A stretch of DNA of 64,000 bases from Closterium sp. Naga37s-1 (Eukaryota; Streptophyta; Zygnematophyceae; Desmidiales; Closteriaceae), in assembly GCA_947471745.1 (NCBI GenBank), contig CANJKZ010000460.1:1045001-1109000 (forward strand), given 5' to 3'. A program made the position numbers and the translations under genes. Below, one piece after another: positions 1-18,298 of this stretch. Position 1 is the first letter of the stretch; the number at the start of each line of letters is the position of its first letter. The notes under the pieces are model-generated. The model saw only the letters and a program-made list of their open reading frames with translations, ran no database searches and was not told the DNA's origin.

Positions 1-1
1 T

Positions 2-5489
<5,488 letters not shown>

Positions 5490-5541
5490 ACAACAGACGT
5501 GTGTGTATTAGTTAGTAACAACTTCACGTGCTGTTAGATAA

Positions 5542-5672
5542 TCTCAAAGTAGGAACACAACGGAATGAATCAACTAGGAAAGTGAGTGATACAAATAGCA
5601 AACCTAAAAAGTGTTGGACTCTCTACAGTGCTACTCACAACAACCTATTATAACAATGTTCAACATTTGACA
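5542..5672 (-). repeat. 3' LTR of composite copia element
   Basis: 131 bp, starting TGTCAAATGTTG and ending in TTTGAGA on the minus strand. It matches 9721-9851. Confidence 0.8.
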
Positions 5673-7506
5673 CACCCCCATAGGCAATTGAGGGGCATCA
5701 AAGCAAGCAGGGTGAACAAACGGTCACAAGACCAGTCAATGCAAGAATCAAAGCAAACTCAGGGTGGATCTCAATGACACCACACAAATTCCGAGCACAA
5801 GCAAGCGGCCACAAGGCCAATTCAAGAGTTCACTAAGATCTATATAGCAAAGCACAACAAGCAGAGCAAACAGCAAGTCTACAGCAATCGAGGGTATACC
5901 TCAACAAGCCCCAACTGCACACAGAACCTGTGGTGGTCACCAGGCGCCAAGGCCTTGGTGAAGACATCGGCAGTGTTGGCCTCTGAGGCCACAAAGTCCA
6001 AGCGTGCCTGGCCGCGTTGCTGCAACTCTCGTAGGAGGAAGTACCTCACGTCAATATGCTTAACTCTGCTCTCCAGTCGAGGCTCTCGACACAGGCGGAT
6101 CATGGCATTGTTGTCAGCGTACAAGGTCGGTGCAAAGCGAGGCCGCATACCAAGGTCGGCGAGCAAGAAGGTCAACCAGCGAAGCTCCTGTGCCGCCATG
6201 GCACCAACGTAGATCTCTGCCTCTGCACTAGACGAAGTCACAGACGACGACCGTGTAGACCTCCACGACACAGCACCAGCATCCAGACTGAAGCAGTTCC
6301 CTGAGTCGAGCGCTGAGTCTCCACGTCAGTGTATGCGGAGTCGCAGTGACCGGTCAACACAACTGGCTGTGTCCCACCCAACACAAGCCCCACGCCTGAT
6401 GTAGTGGCTAGGTACTTCGCCACCCTCACCGCAGCTGTCCAGTGGATAGGACGGTGTCTCCTAGTCACAACAAAGCAAGAGATGATGCTGAGGGGAAAGG
6501 CGAGGTCCGAACGTGTACAAGTCATCAGGTAGATGAGGCAGCCCACAAAGTATGGGTAGGGACCACTAGGCTCAAAGGGCTCGTCGGGAAAAAGGCCGGT
6601 GAGTCTGTGGTCTAACGCAAAAGGAGTGGGATGTGTGGTGGAGAACTGAAGCCCGAACCGCTGAAGGACCCGCTGCACCATGTGTGACTGAGTCAGTGTG
6701 ATGGTGCGAGCGGCTCTGTCCCGGGTGATCTGCAGGCCAAGGTAGAGCTACAGTTCATCGAGGTCAGTGCACTTGTGTCTCTTCTGCAGTTCGGATTTCA
6801 CCTCAGTCAGAGCTGCCCTGTCTGCTGTAGCAAAGACCAAGTCGTCGACGTACACTAGTATAAAGAAAGGAGTGGAACCAGTGCGAACAAACAATGACGG
6901 GTCGGCAGAGGACGGACAAAACCCAAGGTCACGAAGCGTGGAGCGAAGAGTGTCATGCCACTCACAGGGCGACTGGCGGAGACCGTAGACTGGCCGCCTC
7001 AGGCTCCACTGGGTCCCAGGTGGGAAGGTGTCAGTGAAGCCAGGAGGACGGCGCAGCCAGATCTCCTCGTGTAGACGGCCCTGGAGAAACGCAGTGGAGA
7101 AGTCAAGGGAGTGCAGCTCATAGTCTCGCTGTGCTGCTACGTGCAGTAACACCCGAAGAGTAGTCATCTTCGGGGTCGAGGCGAAGGTCAGGAAAAAATC
7201 AACTCCCTCACGCTGACTAAAACCCCTAGCCAGGTAGCGCGCCTTGAACATAGGCGGTGAACCAGGCGGCCGCTTCACCTTGAAGAGCCAAATGCCATCG
7301 ACAACGTTCGCCCTGGGAGGGGGAACTGCATCGACGTACGTGCCTGTGGATCTCCAAGACGCTAGCTCTGCATCCATGGCCGCTTTCCACTGAGAGGCCC
7401 ACTCCCCTGACACTGCCTCACGGTACGTGCGAGGTGTCGATATGTCAAGGGCTTCGGGGTCTCCCTCAAGGGAAAGCAGCATGGCGCAGAGAGAGGGGGA
7501 AGGCAA

Positions 7507-8475
7507 CGGACGGCGAACAGACGGCGGATGGGCGGCTAACGGGCGGCTACCAAGCGGCTAGCATGTGAAACCCTAAAACGAGTGAACCAACGGGCGGCGA
7601 GCGCGCTACGGGCGGCTATAGAGCAACGAACGGGGCGTGCGGAGGTGGGCCCATGGGAACGAACTAAGCTCTATACCATGTCAGAGATAGAACTGGAAGA
7701 GTGAATGACTGGAATGAGCAAGTACAAGGGTAGATATAGCAAACCTAACCCTAGCACCAGGCCTGTCGCTTGCAGGGCGTTTGCCCTGCTGGACCTTGAA
7801 TTCCAGGGCTGTGTTGCCCTTGAATTCTGAAATTGGTGGGTTGGAAATTTTCTGGCCCTGATTCCTTACAGGGCTCAATCAGGGCTTAGGTCTGGAGTGT
7901 AAAGGGTAGATTTTAATCGAGCCCTGGAACAAAATCTTTCGAGTCCCCCCCCCCCCCAAAAAACCTCCATAGCCCCCCCCCCCCCCCCCCCCCCCCCTCC
8001 CACCCCGCGTTTCAATCTTGAATGGATCCATCCAATCCAATCCAACCAACCTGGCAAACTTGGAGTTGCGTGATTGGGTCACTCACAATTCAACTCAACA
8101 TAGAACTTGTGTTTGTGCCAATCCAATCACATCCTCGCTCCCTTGCCACAACACACAGACAGAAGCACGAATCGGACTTGCTGCAGCAACGGACATCTCA
8201 TATCCCCGTCGTGCAGTGCCCCAGCAAGCACGCACCAGCCCAGCAGCAGAAAAACACATGTCAGATCCCCCTCGTGCAGTGCGCCTCGTACTGCACGACG
8301 GTACGACGACGAGACGAGGAGAAAGAGAGGACGTGCCACGCCACGCCAAGCCAGCCTTCCCTCCGTCACCTTTCTCCTCTAATCTCGTACTCCATCCATC
8401 AATCCCTTCTAGCTCTCACACAAGGCACTGCCTATTAAAAAAGCCCATGTTTAACACTTACGCATCGTGGCAGAA
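7507..8475. other. gene-free stretch with poly-C tracts
   Basis: No convincing gene. It contains the leader and primer-site junction of an LTR element (7667-7750), a segment with short repeated CAGGGC/GCCCTG words (7740-7920), two C homopolymers (about 7945-7957 and 7973-7997, roughly 13 and 25 bases) and the region upstream of the hAT-like ORF. Confidence 0.6.
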
Positions 8476-9665
8476 ATGGAGCTTTCTAGTGAGACACGTA
8501 CAGCATCGACCGTCCCAGTACCTCGAGTTTTCAACACCCCCGTCCACTCTGAAAGGCCCGACGCCTTAGATTCGGATAGTGAGCACGAGAGTCTTGGTGA
8601 TGGCGATGACGAGAACGCCTTAGACTCTAATAGTGAGAAAGAGAGTACCGGTGATGGCGCTGATGAGAACTTCCACGAGGTCGAGGTCCAGCTAGTCGAT
8701 CGTGTGTCTCGCCGCGCCAGTGAAGCTTCTTCCACTCCGGGCCAGCGCATGCGTCAGACGCGACTGTCATGGTCGGGACCACACCTTCCACCTCGTAAGC
8801 GCTCGAGGAAGGTGTCGACCGTGGATGACAAGGTCGCTCCTGCTGTGGATAATCCCGCGGAACGCATGGATGTCCCTGCGTCGGAGAAGAAACTGGTCGA
8901 GAAGTGGAACCCTGGGCGGAAGCAAACCTTCAAGTGGTTGGTGCTCGAGTATGACGACGAGCAACAGATGTACGGTATGAAGTGTAAGATCTGCAAAGCC
9001 CATGCCAAGAACAGCAAATCTCCGTTTGGCCCTCTTGGCATAGGAGCGCGTGATTTTCAGGTGGGGTGTTGCAGAGGTCATGAGTTCTCGAGGCTGCACC
9101 TTGCTGCTGTGACGGCCGACCATATCGCTAAGGGCACAGAGAGGCAACAGCGTAGTATCCTAGAACTTCTGAGCGCTGAGCCGCTGACCCGCAGAGTGGT
9201 GAAATGTCTTCAGGCAGCTTACTGGTGTTGTCGAAATGATGCACCAATCATGCTCTACACGCTTCTTGTTAAGTTCATGGCTGAGCAGGGCTGCCCAGAC
9301 ATGACTAATGAAGAGGCATACGGGCGATACTACTCAAGGTAATGCGTTGTTGTTTCTGCTTGTTACCATTATACAATCTAACATTCTGCTTATGCACCTT
9401 TGCAGATACGCATGCGGCGAGTTTGTTTCGGCGCTCGCAAGCTACCTCCAAGGGCGCCAGCTGGCAGACGTCCAAGCCTCGCCATGTTACGGGCTCTCAT
9501 TCGACGAGAGCACGGACCGCGCGCACGGCAAGCACATGATCATGTATGTGCACTTCGAGCGCAACGAGCAGACGGAGGTGCAGTTTTTTGGCAACATACC
9601 CGCTGAGGGCGCGAGAGCGCGGAGGGCGCGGAGGGCGCTAGGGCGCGGAGGGTGCGGAGAGCGCT
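8476..9665 (+). pseudogene. hAT-like transposase fragment (zinc finger plus DESTD region)
   Basis: Exon 1 8476-9338 and exon 2 9406-9665 are joined by a 67-bp GT-AG intron (phase 2). The N-terminus is acidic, Ser/Glu/Asp-rich and then basic. It is followed by a BED/TTF-like finger region (CKICKAHAKN ... GCCRGHEFSRLHLAA, about 8982-9108). The second exon reads YGLSFDESTD, matching the first catalytic block of hAT-type (ZNF862-like) transposases. Beyond about 9605 the frame runs into GGGCGC-rich simple sequence and an LTR, so most of the RNase-H-like catalytic domain and the hAT dimerisation domain are missing. It could alternatively be the N-terminus of a domesticated hAT-derived gene. Confidence 0.55.
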
Positions 9666-9720
9666 AGGGCGCGAACACGGGCTAGGCTAGGCTAGGCGAA
9701 CACGAACCTAACTGATACCA

Positions 9721-9851
9721 TCTCAAAGTAGGAACACAACTGAATGAATCAACTAGGAAAGTGAGTGATACAAATAGCAAACCTAGAAAGTGTTGAACTC
9801 TCTACAGTGCTACTCACTACAGCCTAATGTAATAATTTTCAACATTTGACA
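9721..9851 (-). repeat. 5' LTR of composite copia element
   Basis: 131-bp partner of 5542-5672. On the minus strand it is followed directly by TGGTATCA, the start of a tRNA-iMet-type primer site. Confidence 0.8.
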
Positions 9852-11868
9852 GATAGTCACACTGTAAAACGTTGGCAATATTACTAATTTGCTGACATTG
9901 CATTGCTTGAAAGGAACAATACCATTTTTAGTCAATGCTATACTACACTAAAGTGCATGAGTAAATAGACACCATCAACAAGAGCATTGATGTTCCATAC
10001 ACAAGTAAAATGCACAGATATACATAGTTGACATGCCCTATGTTGTGGTGCACTTGTTATGGGAAGAAAATGAAAAGGTACACTATGACTTGAGAGAACA
10101 CCTGCATACATCGACTAGTCCGAGTGACCTTCCCCCCAGGCACCGAATCACTGTTTCGCAAAGAGGTCGTCGTTGTACACGCGTAATCGTACAGGCTTCC
10201 TCGCACAGGCTCCTCGTACACGCATCGTCGTGCAGGCGTCGTCGCACACTCGTTATCCTTGCATAGCAATCGGCCCACAAAAGCATTGGTTGACTCTCTT
10301 AACACTATCTAACCGTTTCGGAACGTTTGTAAAACCTTTTAGACCGCAGTAACGGAACTTTCACATATGCATAGGAACTTTCACACCAGCTCACACACGT
10401 AACTATTCTCATGGGATGAAATGTAGAAAAAGGACAGTTCGAGACTATTCCTGTCAGTATCGTACCATACGCTGACGCGTTACCTAGCCAGCCGTTCCGC
10501 GCCGAATCGGCGCAGCACGGCGACTATATGGTGGCAATGGCGCAGCGGTTTCCCCGCATGTCACCGCTGCTGGCGGGGACTCAGCTTCCTTGCGTGTCCA
10601 TGGTGGCGAGTCGTCGCAGTGTGCGCCTTTGGGCGTTACATGGAACGGGCGAGCTGTGTAGGGTCTATCTGGCCAAGAGCGATCCGGTCCTCGTTTGGGC
10701 AGAGCCGAATTCGGGGTCGGGTGTGAGGAGTGCAGCCGACCTGCAACAGTGGGCGAGCTGGTCGACGGGCCTGGTTGACCTGCACAAGGGCCACTGCAAG
10801 GGCGCCGACTTTGGGAGGGCGCCAACTTCGGCTGGTCGACTTGGGAGGTCGACCATTGGAGGGCGTCGACTTGGGTGACGCCGACTGGGTGTGGTCGGCT
10901 GACAGGTGTACTGGTCGACCTGGAGTTGGTCGACCAGGTGGGTTGTCGACCTGGAGTTGGTCGACCAGGGGAGTGGTCGACCTGGTGTAGTCGACATGAG
11001 GTGGTCGTCGACCTGGGCGGTCGACGGGCCTAGGATGACACACCCGGACGACGAGGTCTGCGAGGTTCCCGACAGTCGCCCAGGTAGATTGGCAAAGTCG
11101 ACCTGCAGTTTGGTGGCACGTGGTAAACAGGACTCGTCGAGTGCAACCGTCGACATGTGGTCGACTTGGCACCTGCACAATGTGCGTGGCGGTTCATGTC
11201 GTCACCGTCACTTTGCACCTGCGAAGTAGGTGCGCGCACATCAGCACGTGTGGTGACCTGTGGTGGCCTATTGTTGGTGTGCCGGCACGCCAGCCTTGCA
11301 GGTCGACTGAGGATGCCTGAGGACGCCTGAGGTCGACCAGCTGGCAAGTCGCCTTCGTGCTGAGCTGGTGGTCGAATTGCATGCTAGGCTTCTGATGTAG
11401 TCTATCTTGCCAATCTAGTTGCTACCATTGTTCTCAACTTTTGCTAGTGAAACTCTTGCGGTTTTGCCCTGTGAACGCACAATTGCTAGAGAATGACTAA
11501 GTGAACGAACGCAGAGATCCCTCCTACCCCGTGCCTAGCCCATAGTCTAGCTCCCGTTGATAGAGTTATCTCCGCACATGACACCTCTCGTGTGCCTATT
11601 AATACGGCTGGCGAATAACCTACATACATCACAACCGTTTAGCAGCAACCTAACACGACGACGACCTAGCACGACGAACAATTCCAACGACCATAGTTAC
11701 CAGCAATTATTTTGCACCTCAAATTCCAATTGCCCCATAACATCCAGCTCAGGATCATCCTCTTTAATCTCTCACACTCAACGATCAGTGTGTACACCCT
11801 TAACTCTCAAGGGCGATACCATCCGCAAGGCCCATTTACGCGTCTGAAGCTCGCAGCAATTACCGGAA
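9852..11868. other. 2-kb stretch without recognisable gene
   Basis: Reading frames here are short and without family resemblance. 9852-10480 is AT-richer single-copy-looking DNA. 10500-11350 is GC-rich and dominated by GTCGAC words. 11400-11868 would be the promoter and 5' leader of the fasciclin-like gene starting at 11869. Confidence 0.6.
10761..11337. repeat. GTCGAC-rich degenerate repeat cluster
   Basis: About 17 copies of the palindrome GTCGAC occur within 580 bp, against an expectation well below one. Many sit in alternating words such as GGTCGACCTGGAGTT and GGTCGACCAGG, so part of the block is a degenerate tandem repeat. Confidence 0.85.
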
Positions 11869-12297
11869 ATGGCGGCGCGACTCGGAGGCGGCTTCCTCCT
11901 CCTAGCAGTCATGTACGTGGCGGCGGCGTGCGTTTCGACAAGCTGCGTGCAGCCTCCTCTGCCGACGAAGGCACAGCTGCGCGCGGAGCTGCAGAGCATG
12001 GCGAAGAGCATCGTGAAGCGGTACCTACAGTACTCGCGATACGCGTAGGACGCCACCAAATACATCAACTTGGCACGTAAGACCTTGGAGCAGCGACTAT
12101 TTACCTTAAATCCCCCTTTTTTTTGTTAACGAAGTCGCTCGTTTCGAGTTCAGTTTCATCTTGGCTGGGCCAAGTTCCCCCCACGCCCCCTCAGTCCCCT
12201 TCCCCCGACACTCCACCTTCCCCTCTTTTTTTTCCTTCACTGCCTTTTCCTTCTCCCCTCTTTCCCACTCACCATCCCCCTCCATTCCCCTCACCCA

Positions 12298-12428
12298 TGT
12301 TAAACTGTTATAATGTTTATATTGTGTAGGCTGTAGTGGGGTAGCCCATAAGGGGTACAAACCAATTAGGGTTAATACTTGTACTCAGTTTCTTGTTAAT
12401 GCATTCATTCTCGTTCAGTATTCTGACA
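12298..12428 (+). repeat. 5' LTR
   Basis: 131 bp, TGTTAAAC...TTCTGACA, pairing with 25394-25524. The next 12 bases form the primer-binding site. Confidence 0.85.
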
Positions 12429-14699
12429 TGGTTTCAGAGCGGGTCCTGTTCCAGTACCCTTTTTTTTAGGGCCCACCAAATAGTTTCCTGCCTGTCACGC
12501 CGCCCTGCTAGCCGCGCGCCGCCCAGCTGGCTGCCGCGCCGCCCTGCCCTGCCTGTCGCGCCGCCCTGCTGGCCGCGCGCTGCCCTGCCCTGCCCGCGCG
12601 CCGCTCTGCTGGCCGCCGCGCCGCCCTGCCCTGCGCGCGCGCCGCCCTTTGCAGCCCGCGCGCCGCCCTGCTGGCCGCGCGCCGTCCCTTTCCTGCCCGC
12701 GCGCCGCCGTTCCTGCCCGCGCGCTGCCCTGCCCTGCCCGCGCGCCGCTCTGCAACCTGCCCGCGCGCCGCCCTACTAGCCGCGCGCCGCCATTTCCTGC
12801 CCACGCGCCGCCCTGCCCTGCCCGCGCACTGCCCTTCCCTGCCCTACGCGCCGCCCTGTCTTGGCCGTGCGCCGCCCTGCCCTGCCCTGAGCGTTTTCCT
12901 AGTGCACGTGCACCGCCCTGCTCGTCACGCGCCACCCTGCTCTGCCCACTATGGCTACTCTCAGCGTTCTCACATTCGATCCTGAGGGCCGTCCGATCCA
13001 GTTTGATACGTGGCTCGATGACTTACAGCTGTACCTACTGAGCGATTCTAGAGACAGTGTTTCGTTGTTTGACCACACGTCTGGAGCCTCTCTCGCCCCT
13101 CCCGCCACAGCTGACAGTGCGACTCGCTCATAGTGGCTTACCCGTGATGCTGCTGCTCGCTTAGCCGTTCGCAACCACCTGCCGTTAACCGAACGCGCTC
13201 ACTTTGGCTAGCACAAGACCGCTAAAGCCCTGTACCACGCTGTAGTCGCTTGTTACTCTTCCCCTGCCACTGCTGCTCTCGGCCGCCTTATATTGCCCTA
13301 CCTGTTTCCCGAGCTGTTAGCCTTTGCCATAGTCAAGGACCTCATCACCCACCTTCGCACTAGCGACACTCGCTACCGCGCTGCCCTCAAAGCCGAGTTC
13401 CTACACAAGAACCCGCCCCCGATGTACATCACTCTCTACTTCATAGTCACCCGCCTCCCTGACTCTCTTCGCGTAGTCAAGGACCACTTTCTCGCACTTG
13501 ACCCCACAGACCTTGCTGTCGACCTGCTCGAGAAGCACCTCCTTGCAGCTGAGACTAGCGTAGTCGCTGTAGGTGGTGCTCGTGGCACTCCTCGCACACC
13601 CTTCTTTGAGGGGTGTTCCCCCTCCCCCCTTGCCCCCTCCTACGCTTCTGCTGCTGCTGTTGATATCCTTGGTACTGAGGAGGTCGGGGCTGCTTATGCT
13701 CCTAGTGGGAAGCGCTGCAGCGGCAAGGGAAAGGGAGGCAAGAGTGGTGAAGGTGGCAGCGGGGGTGGTGGTGGTGGAGGCGGTGGAGGCGGTGGAGGTG
13801 GCGGAGGTGGCGGCGGGAGTGGTGGCGGGAGTGGGGGCGTCGGTGGTGGCGGCGGTGGCGGCAGTGGGAGTGATGGTGGCGGCAGTGGTGGCGGTCGGGG
13901 TGGAGCTGTTCGGAGGGGAGGTTCTGGCGGTGGCCAGAGGCAGCAGCGGCAGCATCCGAGCGAGACCCCTATGCCCCAGCAGCTTCGTGAGTGGTTTGCT
14001 CAGCGTGGGGCGGCTGGGGGTTGTGTTCGCTGCCCGTGTGTCATTCCCACAGGTGACCGCGCTGGTCACACATGCGGGAAGTTTCACACACAGCACCGCT
14101 GCTTCTCCCGCCTTGACGATGCTTGGCGTGCACAGTTTGGCGCCGAGGCTGAGTGCCCCCGCTGGCTAGAGTTGCTTATGTCAACATATATTTTATATGT
14201 GTTGTTTAGGTTAGTCTAGGTGTTACATTTCTACTTACTTACATGATTAGGGTTTGCTATATCTAGGGTTGTACTTCACATTTTCTATCAATTCATTCTT
14301 ATCGTAACATGGTATAGAGCTAGGTTTCCCTTAGGCGATTTTTCCCCTAGGCGATTTTTTCCCTTAGGCGAAATTTCTCTCGATAGTCTATGGGCCCACC
14401 ACCCGCGCGCCTCGTAGCGACCCATAGCCCGAAGCGCCCTGCCCCGTAGAGCCCGAGTAGGTCGCGCCCCCCGTCGACATCGCGCGTCACCCGTTTCTGC
14501 CCTGCGCCCCACCCGTTTTTTGCCGAGCGTCACTCGGCTTTTAGCCCCGCGCCCCACTCGTTTTACCCCGCGTGTTGCCCCCCAGTCCTCTAGCGCGCAG
14601 CAGACGAACGCACGTAGCTGCGCGCGCAGCCTTAGTCGCACCCGCAGCTCCGCGCTAGTACGTCGTAGCCGCGCGCACGTGCAGCCCACCGTCGTAACC

Positions 14700-15830
14700 G
14701 GCCCCCAGACCTGAAATCCCCCTCAGAACCGCACAGAACCGCCGCCTTAACAGCTTCCCCACCTGAAAACCGCCGCCCCAGACCTGACAACCGCCGCCCC
14801 ACCTGGAAACCTGCTGCCCCACCCGTTCCAGGCACCTCACCCGGGATCAGCCGCCCCACCCAGTCCTCTCCACCGCATTGAACCGCACAGAACTGCACAT
14901 AACTGCACAGAACCGCACAGAACCGCCGCCTTAACAGCTTCCCCACCTAAAACCACCGCCCCAGACCTGACAACCGCCGCCCCACCTGGAAACCTGCTGC
15001 CCCACCCGTTCCAGGCACCTCACCCGGAATCAGCTGCCCCACCCAGTCCTCTCCACCGCATTGAACCTCACAGAACCGCACAGTACTGCACATAACCGCA
15101 CAGAACTGCACAGAACCGCCGCCTCACCCGTAGCCCGCTGCCTTAACAGCTTCCCCACCTGAAACCTGCCTCCCCACGATCTACCACACCCGCCGTCAGT
15201 AGCCCCAGCCGATTACACTGCCGCCAGCTACACCAGCAGCAGCATAGGCTGCCCCCAGCGCACCAGCAGCAACGTAGGCTGCCCCCAGCAGAACCAGCAG
15301 AACCAGCAGAACCAGCAGAACCAGCAGAACCAGCAGAACCAGCAGAACTAGCAGCAGCACAGGCTGCCCCCAGCGCACCAGCAGCAGCGTAGGCTGCCCC
15401 CAGCAGAACCAGAAGCGGCATAGGCTGCCACCAGCGCACCAGCAGCAGCATTGGCTGCCCCCAGCAAAACCAGTAGCAGCTAAGGCTGCCCCCAGCAGAG
15501 CCAGAAGCAGCATAGGCTGCCCCCAGCGAACCAGCAGCAGCATAGGCTGCCGCCAGAGCACCAGCAGCAGTAGCATAGGCTGCCCCCAGCGAACCAGCAG
15601 CAGCATAGGCTGCCCCCAGCGCACCAGCAGCAGCTTAGGCTACCGCCAGCGCACCAGCAGCAGCTTAGGCAACTGCCAGCGCACTAGCAGCAGCATTGGC
15701 TGCCCCCTGGAGAACCAGTAGCAGCCTAGGCTGCCTCTCAGCAGAACCAGAAGCAGCACAGGCTGCCCCCAGCGCACCAGCAGCAGCTTAGGCTGCCCCC
15801 AGCAGAACCAGCAGCAGCATAGGCTCACAT
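14700..15830. repeat. GC-rich tandem repeats in the nested element leader
   Basis: 14700-15180 holds two long imperfect copies of a block beginning AACCGCCGCCTTAACAGC. 15200-15830 is a roughly 30-bp minisatellite built from GGCTGCCCCCAGCGCACCAG and CAGCAG words, with a local CAGAAC run at 15296-15350. Confidence 0.8.
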
Positions 15831-18212
15831 GGCATGTACTAGGGTTCTACAGCAGCAGGGCCAGCCGCAGCACTCCCGTCAGTGGGGGCCTGCGGGTCCA
15901 AAGTGTGGCGCCCCCAGCAGTGGCTCAGCTAGCAGTGGGCGAGACGTCGGCCCCTGCGGGTACCGGGCCCTGACAGGCCCTGGTGCTGGCACTACCTGCT
16001 GGAGTCCTGACCACACTGCGTCCAGCTGCTACCGTCGACTCGACGACCTCCACCGTGAGCGTTTTGGTCCTCACGCTATTACACCGCACTGGCCTTCGCG
16101 CCTTCGACAGCGCACTACTGCACCAGTTGAGTCTCACCTGCCTGGTCTAGGACCCTTTCCGGCTGCACGAGTAGAGACCTGTGTTTCCAGTCTTGGTGCG
16201 TGTGTTGTTTCCAGTCCCGGCGCCTCTGAGGGTCTTTGTGTAGAAGCTGCAGCTACCACTAGTCTAGCACTAGCCTTTGTAGCTGGTTCGGGTGCGACCC
16301 CACAGACTGCACAGCTTTCCTTCACCCTAGATTCTGGAGCGTCCAGCTGTTTCTTTCGCGACTGTACCGACCTCACACCACTGCGCACTCCAGTCACTGT
16401 CGCCTTGGCTGACCCCTCTGTGGGACGTGTAGTTGCTAGCAGCACCACCACTCTTCCGTGTCCGGCGGCTCCCTCAGGTTTTCTTACAGGTTACTACACC
16501 CCCTCGTTCTCAAGGAACCTGGTGGGTGTCAGTCACCTTCACGACATAGGCGTAGTCACTACTTTCCCACTGGACGAGCCTGATGCCTCCTGCACTGTCG
16601 GTGCCACTGGGGCGCCCCTGGCCACATTCCACAGAGAGCCGGGATCTGGTCTGTACTCACTACACACTGGGTCCCACCACACTGAGTCGGGTCAGGTCAG
16701 GTCAGGTCAGGTAGCTGCTGTGTCGTGTGACTGTCGGTCCCTCACCCACCCGTCGGTCCTCTGGCACCACCGTCTAGGTCACCCGTCGTTCCCGCGTCTC
16801 AGTAGGATGGCACGTTACCGTCTGGTCTCAGGTCTCCCAGGGTCGCTTGCACCGCTTCCCCGCTCGCCTGCGCCGCTGTGCACTCCTTGCGTCGAGGGTC
16901 GGCAGCGCGCTGCCCCTCACTCCTCCTCGTTCCCCCCCACCACGGCTCCCCTCGAGACCCTGCACTTGGACGTCTGGGGCCCCTCTCCGGTCCTTGGCCC
17001 ACGTCAGGAGCGCTACTTCCTGATTGTGGTGGACGACTACTCCCGCTACACCACGGTTTTCCCCTTGCGACGGAAGGCCGACGTGCCTACCGTCCTCGAG
17101 CCGTGGCTACTAGCGTGGGGTGGCGCCCAGGGCCTGTGTGGGCTTCGCCTACACTCGGACCGTGGTGGTGAGTTTTCTTCCACTCGCCTGGAGACGTTCT
17201 GTCAGGGTCGGGGGATCATCCAGTCTTACACGCTACCAGCATCACCGCAGCAGAACGGGGTAGCCGAGCGACGCATCGGCCTGGTCATGGAGGTTGCCCG
17301 GACCTCCATGTGCCATGCCGGTGCCCCCCAGTTCTTGTGGCCCCAGGCAGTCCGCTACGCCGCGCACCAGCTGAACCTGTGGCCCAGTGACGCACGGCCA
17401 AGGGTGACGCCGGTCTCCCTTTGGACAGGTTCTCCGGGCGTAGCAGCTGACTTCCGCGTCTGGGGTTGTCTCGCTCACGTTCGCGCCCCTGGCGCGAACA
17501 AGTTGTCTCCGCGCACTCGTGCCTGCGTCTTTCTTGGCTTCCCTTTGGACGCCTCCGGCTGGGTGTTCTACGACCCGGTCACCTACCAGTTCTTCGCTTC
17601 GCAGGACGTCACGTTCGACGAGTATGTCTGTTACTACAGGAGTCGCCCCCACCGAGGTACTGAGGCCTTTTCCCCCCCGCTGTTCCTCACCCTTGAGCCC
17701 CCACCAGTCGCCCCGGTAGCCCCCCCCCCTTCGCGTCCTGCCCCGTCAGGTGTGTCGCACGTCACTCCGCAGTCTTCCCCCCCGCAGCGTCCAGTCCCTG
17801 TCGTGTCTGGGGGTGCGGGAGGTGCAGTTGCGGAGGGTGAGGGTACTGGGGCTGCAGGAGCTGGTGGTGTCGGCTCTGGGGGTGCAGAGGTTGTGGGCGT
17901 GGAGGTCACTCCTGTGGAGGACACGGCAGCCTCGACTCGGCGGCCTCGCCCTGCCTCACCCCCTGGCTTCCCGTCCGTCCCGCAGTTTCCTCCTCCTTCT
18001 TCTCTGCGGTCGGTTGCTGCGGAGCCTGGGGGTGTTCCTGCGGGAGGTACTGGAGGCCCCGGGGGTGTCGGTGGTGGAGGTGCTGGTTCTGGGGGTGCTG
18101 GAGCTGGAGGCACTGGCACTGTGGCGCCTACACCGCGCACTGTACGTTTCCTGACCCGTGAGCAGCGTCTCCTCCAGTTGGAGAGGGAGGAGCGTGAGCG
18201 ATTTGAGAGGGC

Positions 18213-18298
<86 letters not shown>

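Larger units (their letters stand above)
5542..9851 (-). mobile_element. composite Ty1/copia LTR retrotransposon fossil
   Basis: Bounded by two 131-bp LTRs (5542-5672 and 9721-9851, about nine mismatches by eye, roughly 93% identical) with probable 5-bp target duplication GATAA/GATAG. A primer-binding remnant (TGGTATCA, read on the minus strand) adjoins the right LTR; a purine-rich tract (CTATGGGGGTG on the minus strand) adjoins the left one. Reverse transcriptase (about 6748-7506) and RNase H (about 5879-6681) are recognisable. Gag, protease and integrase are absent. A second, different LTR/primer-site junction lies near 7667-7750 and a hAT-like fragment at 8476-9660, so the interior is a nest or chimera. 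Broken, with at least two breaks in pol; one of the older copia copies here. Confidence 0.75.

Noticed and set aside
7945-7997. C homopolymers as a structured regulatory element
   Set aside because: Two simple homopolymer runs between element fragments; length is uncertain in sequencing, and nothing links them to a gene.
10528-11229. Several 85-180-codon overlapping frames in the GTCGAC block
   Set aside because: Open on both strands because of repetitive GC-rich words; no coherent protein features.
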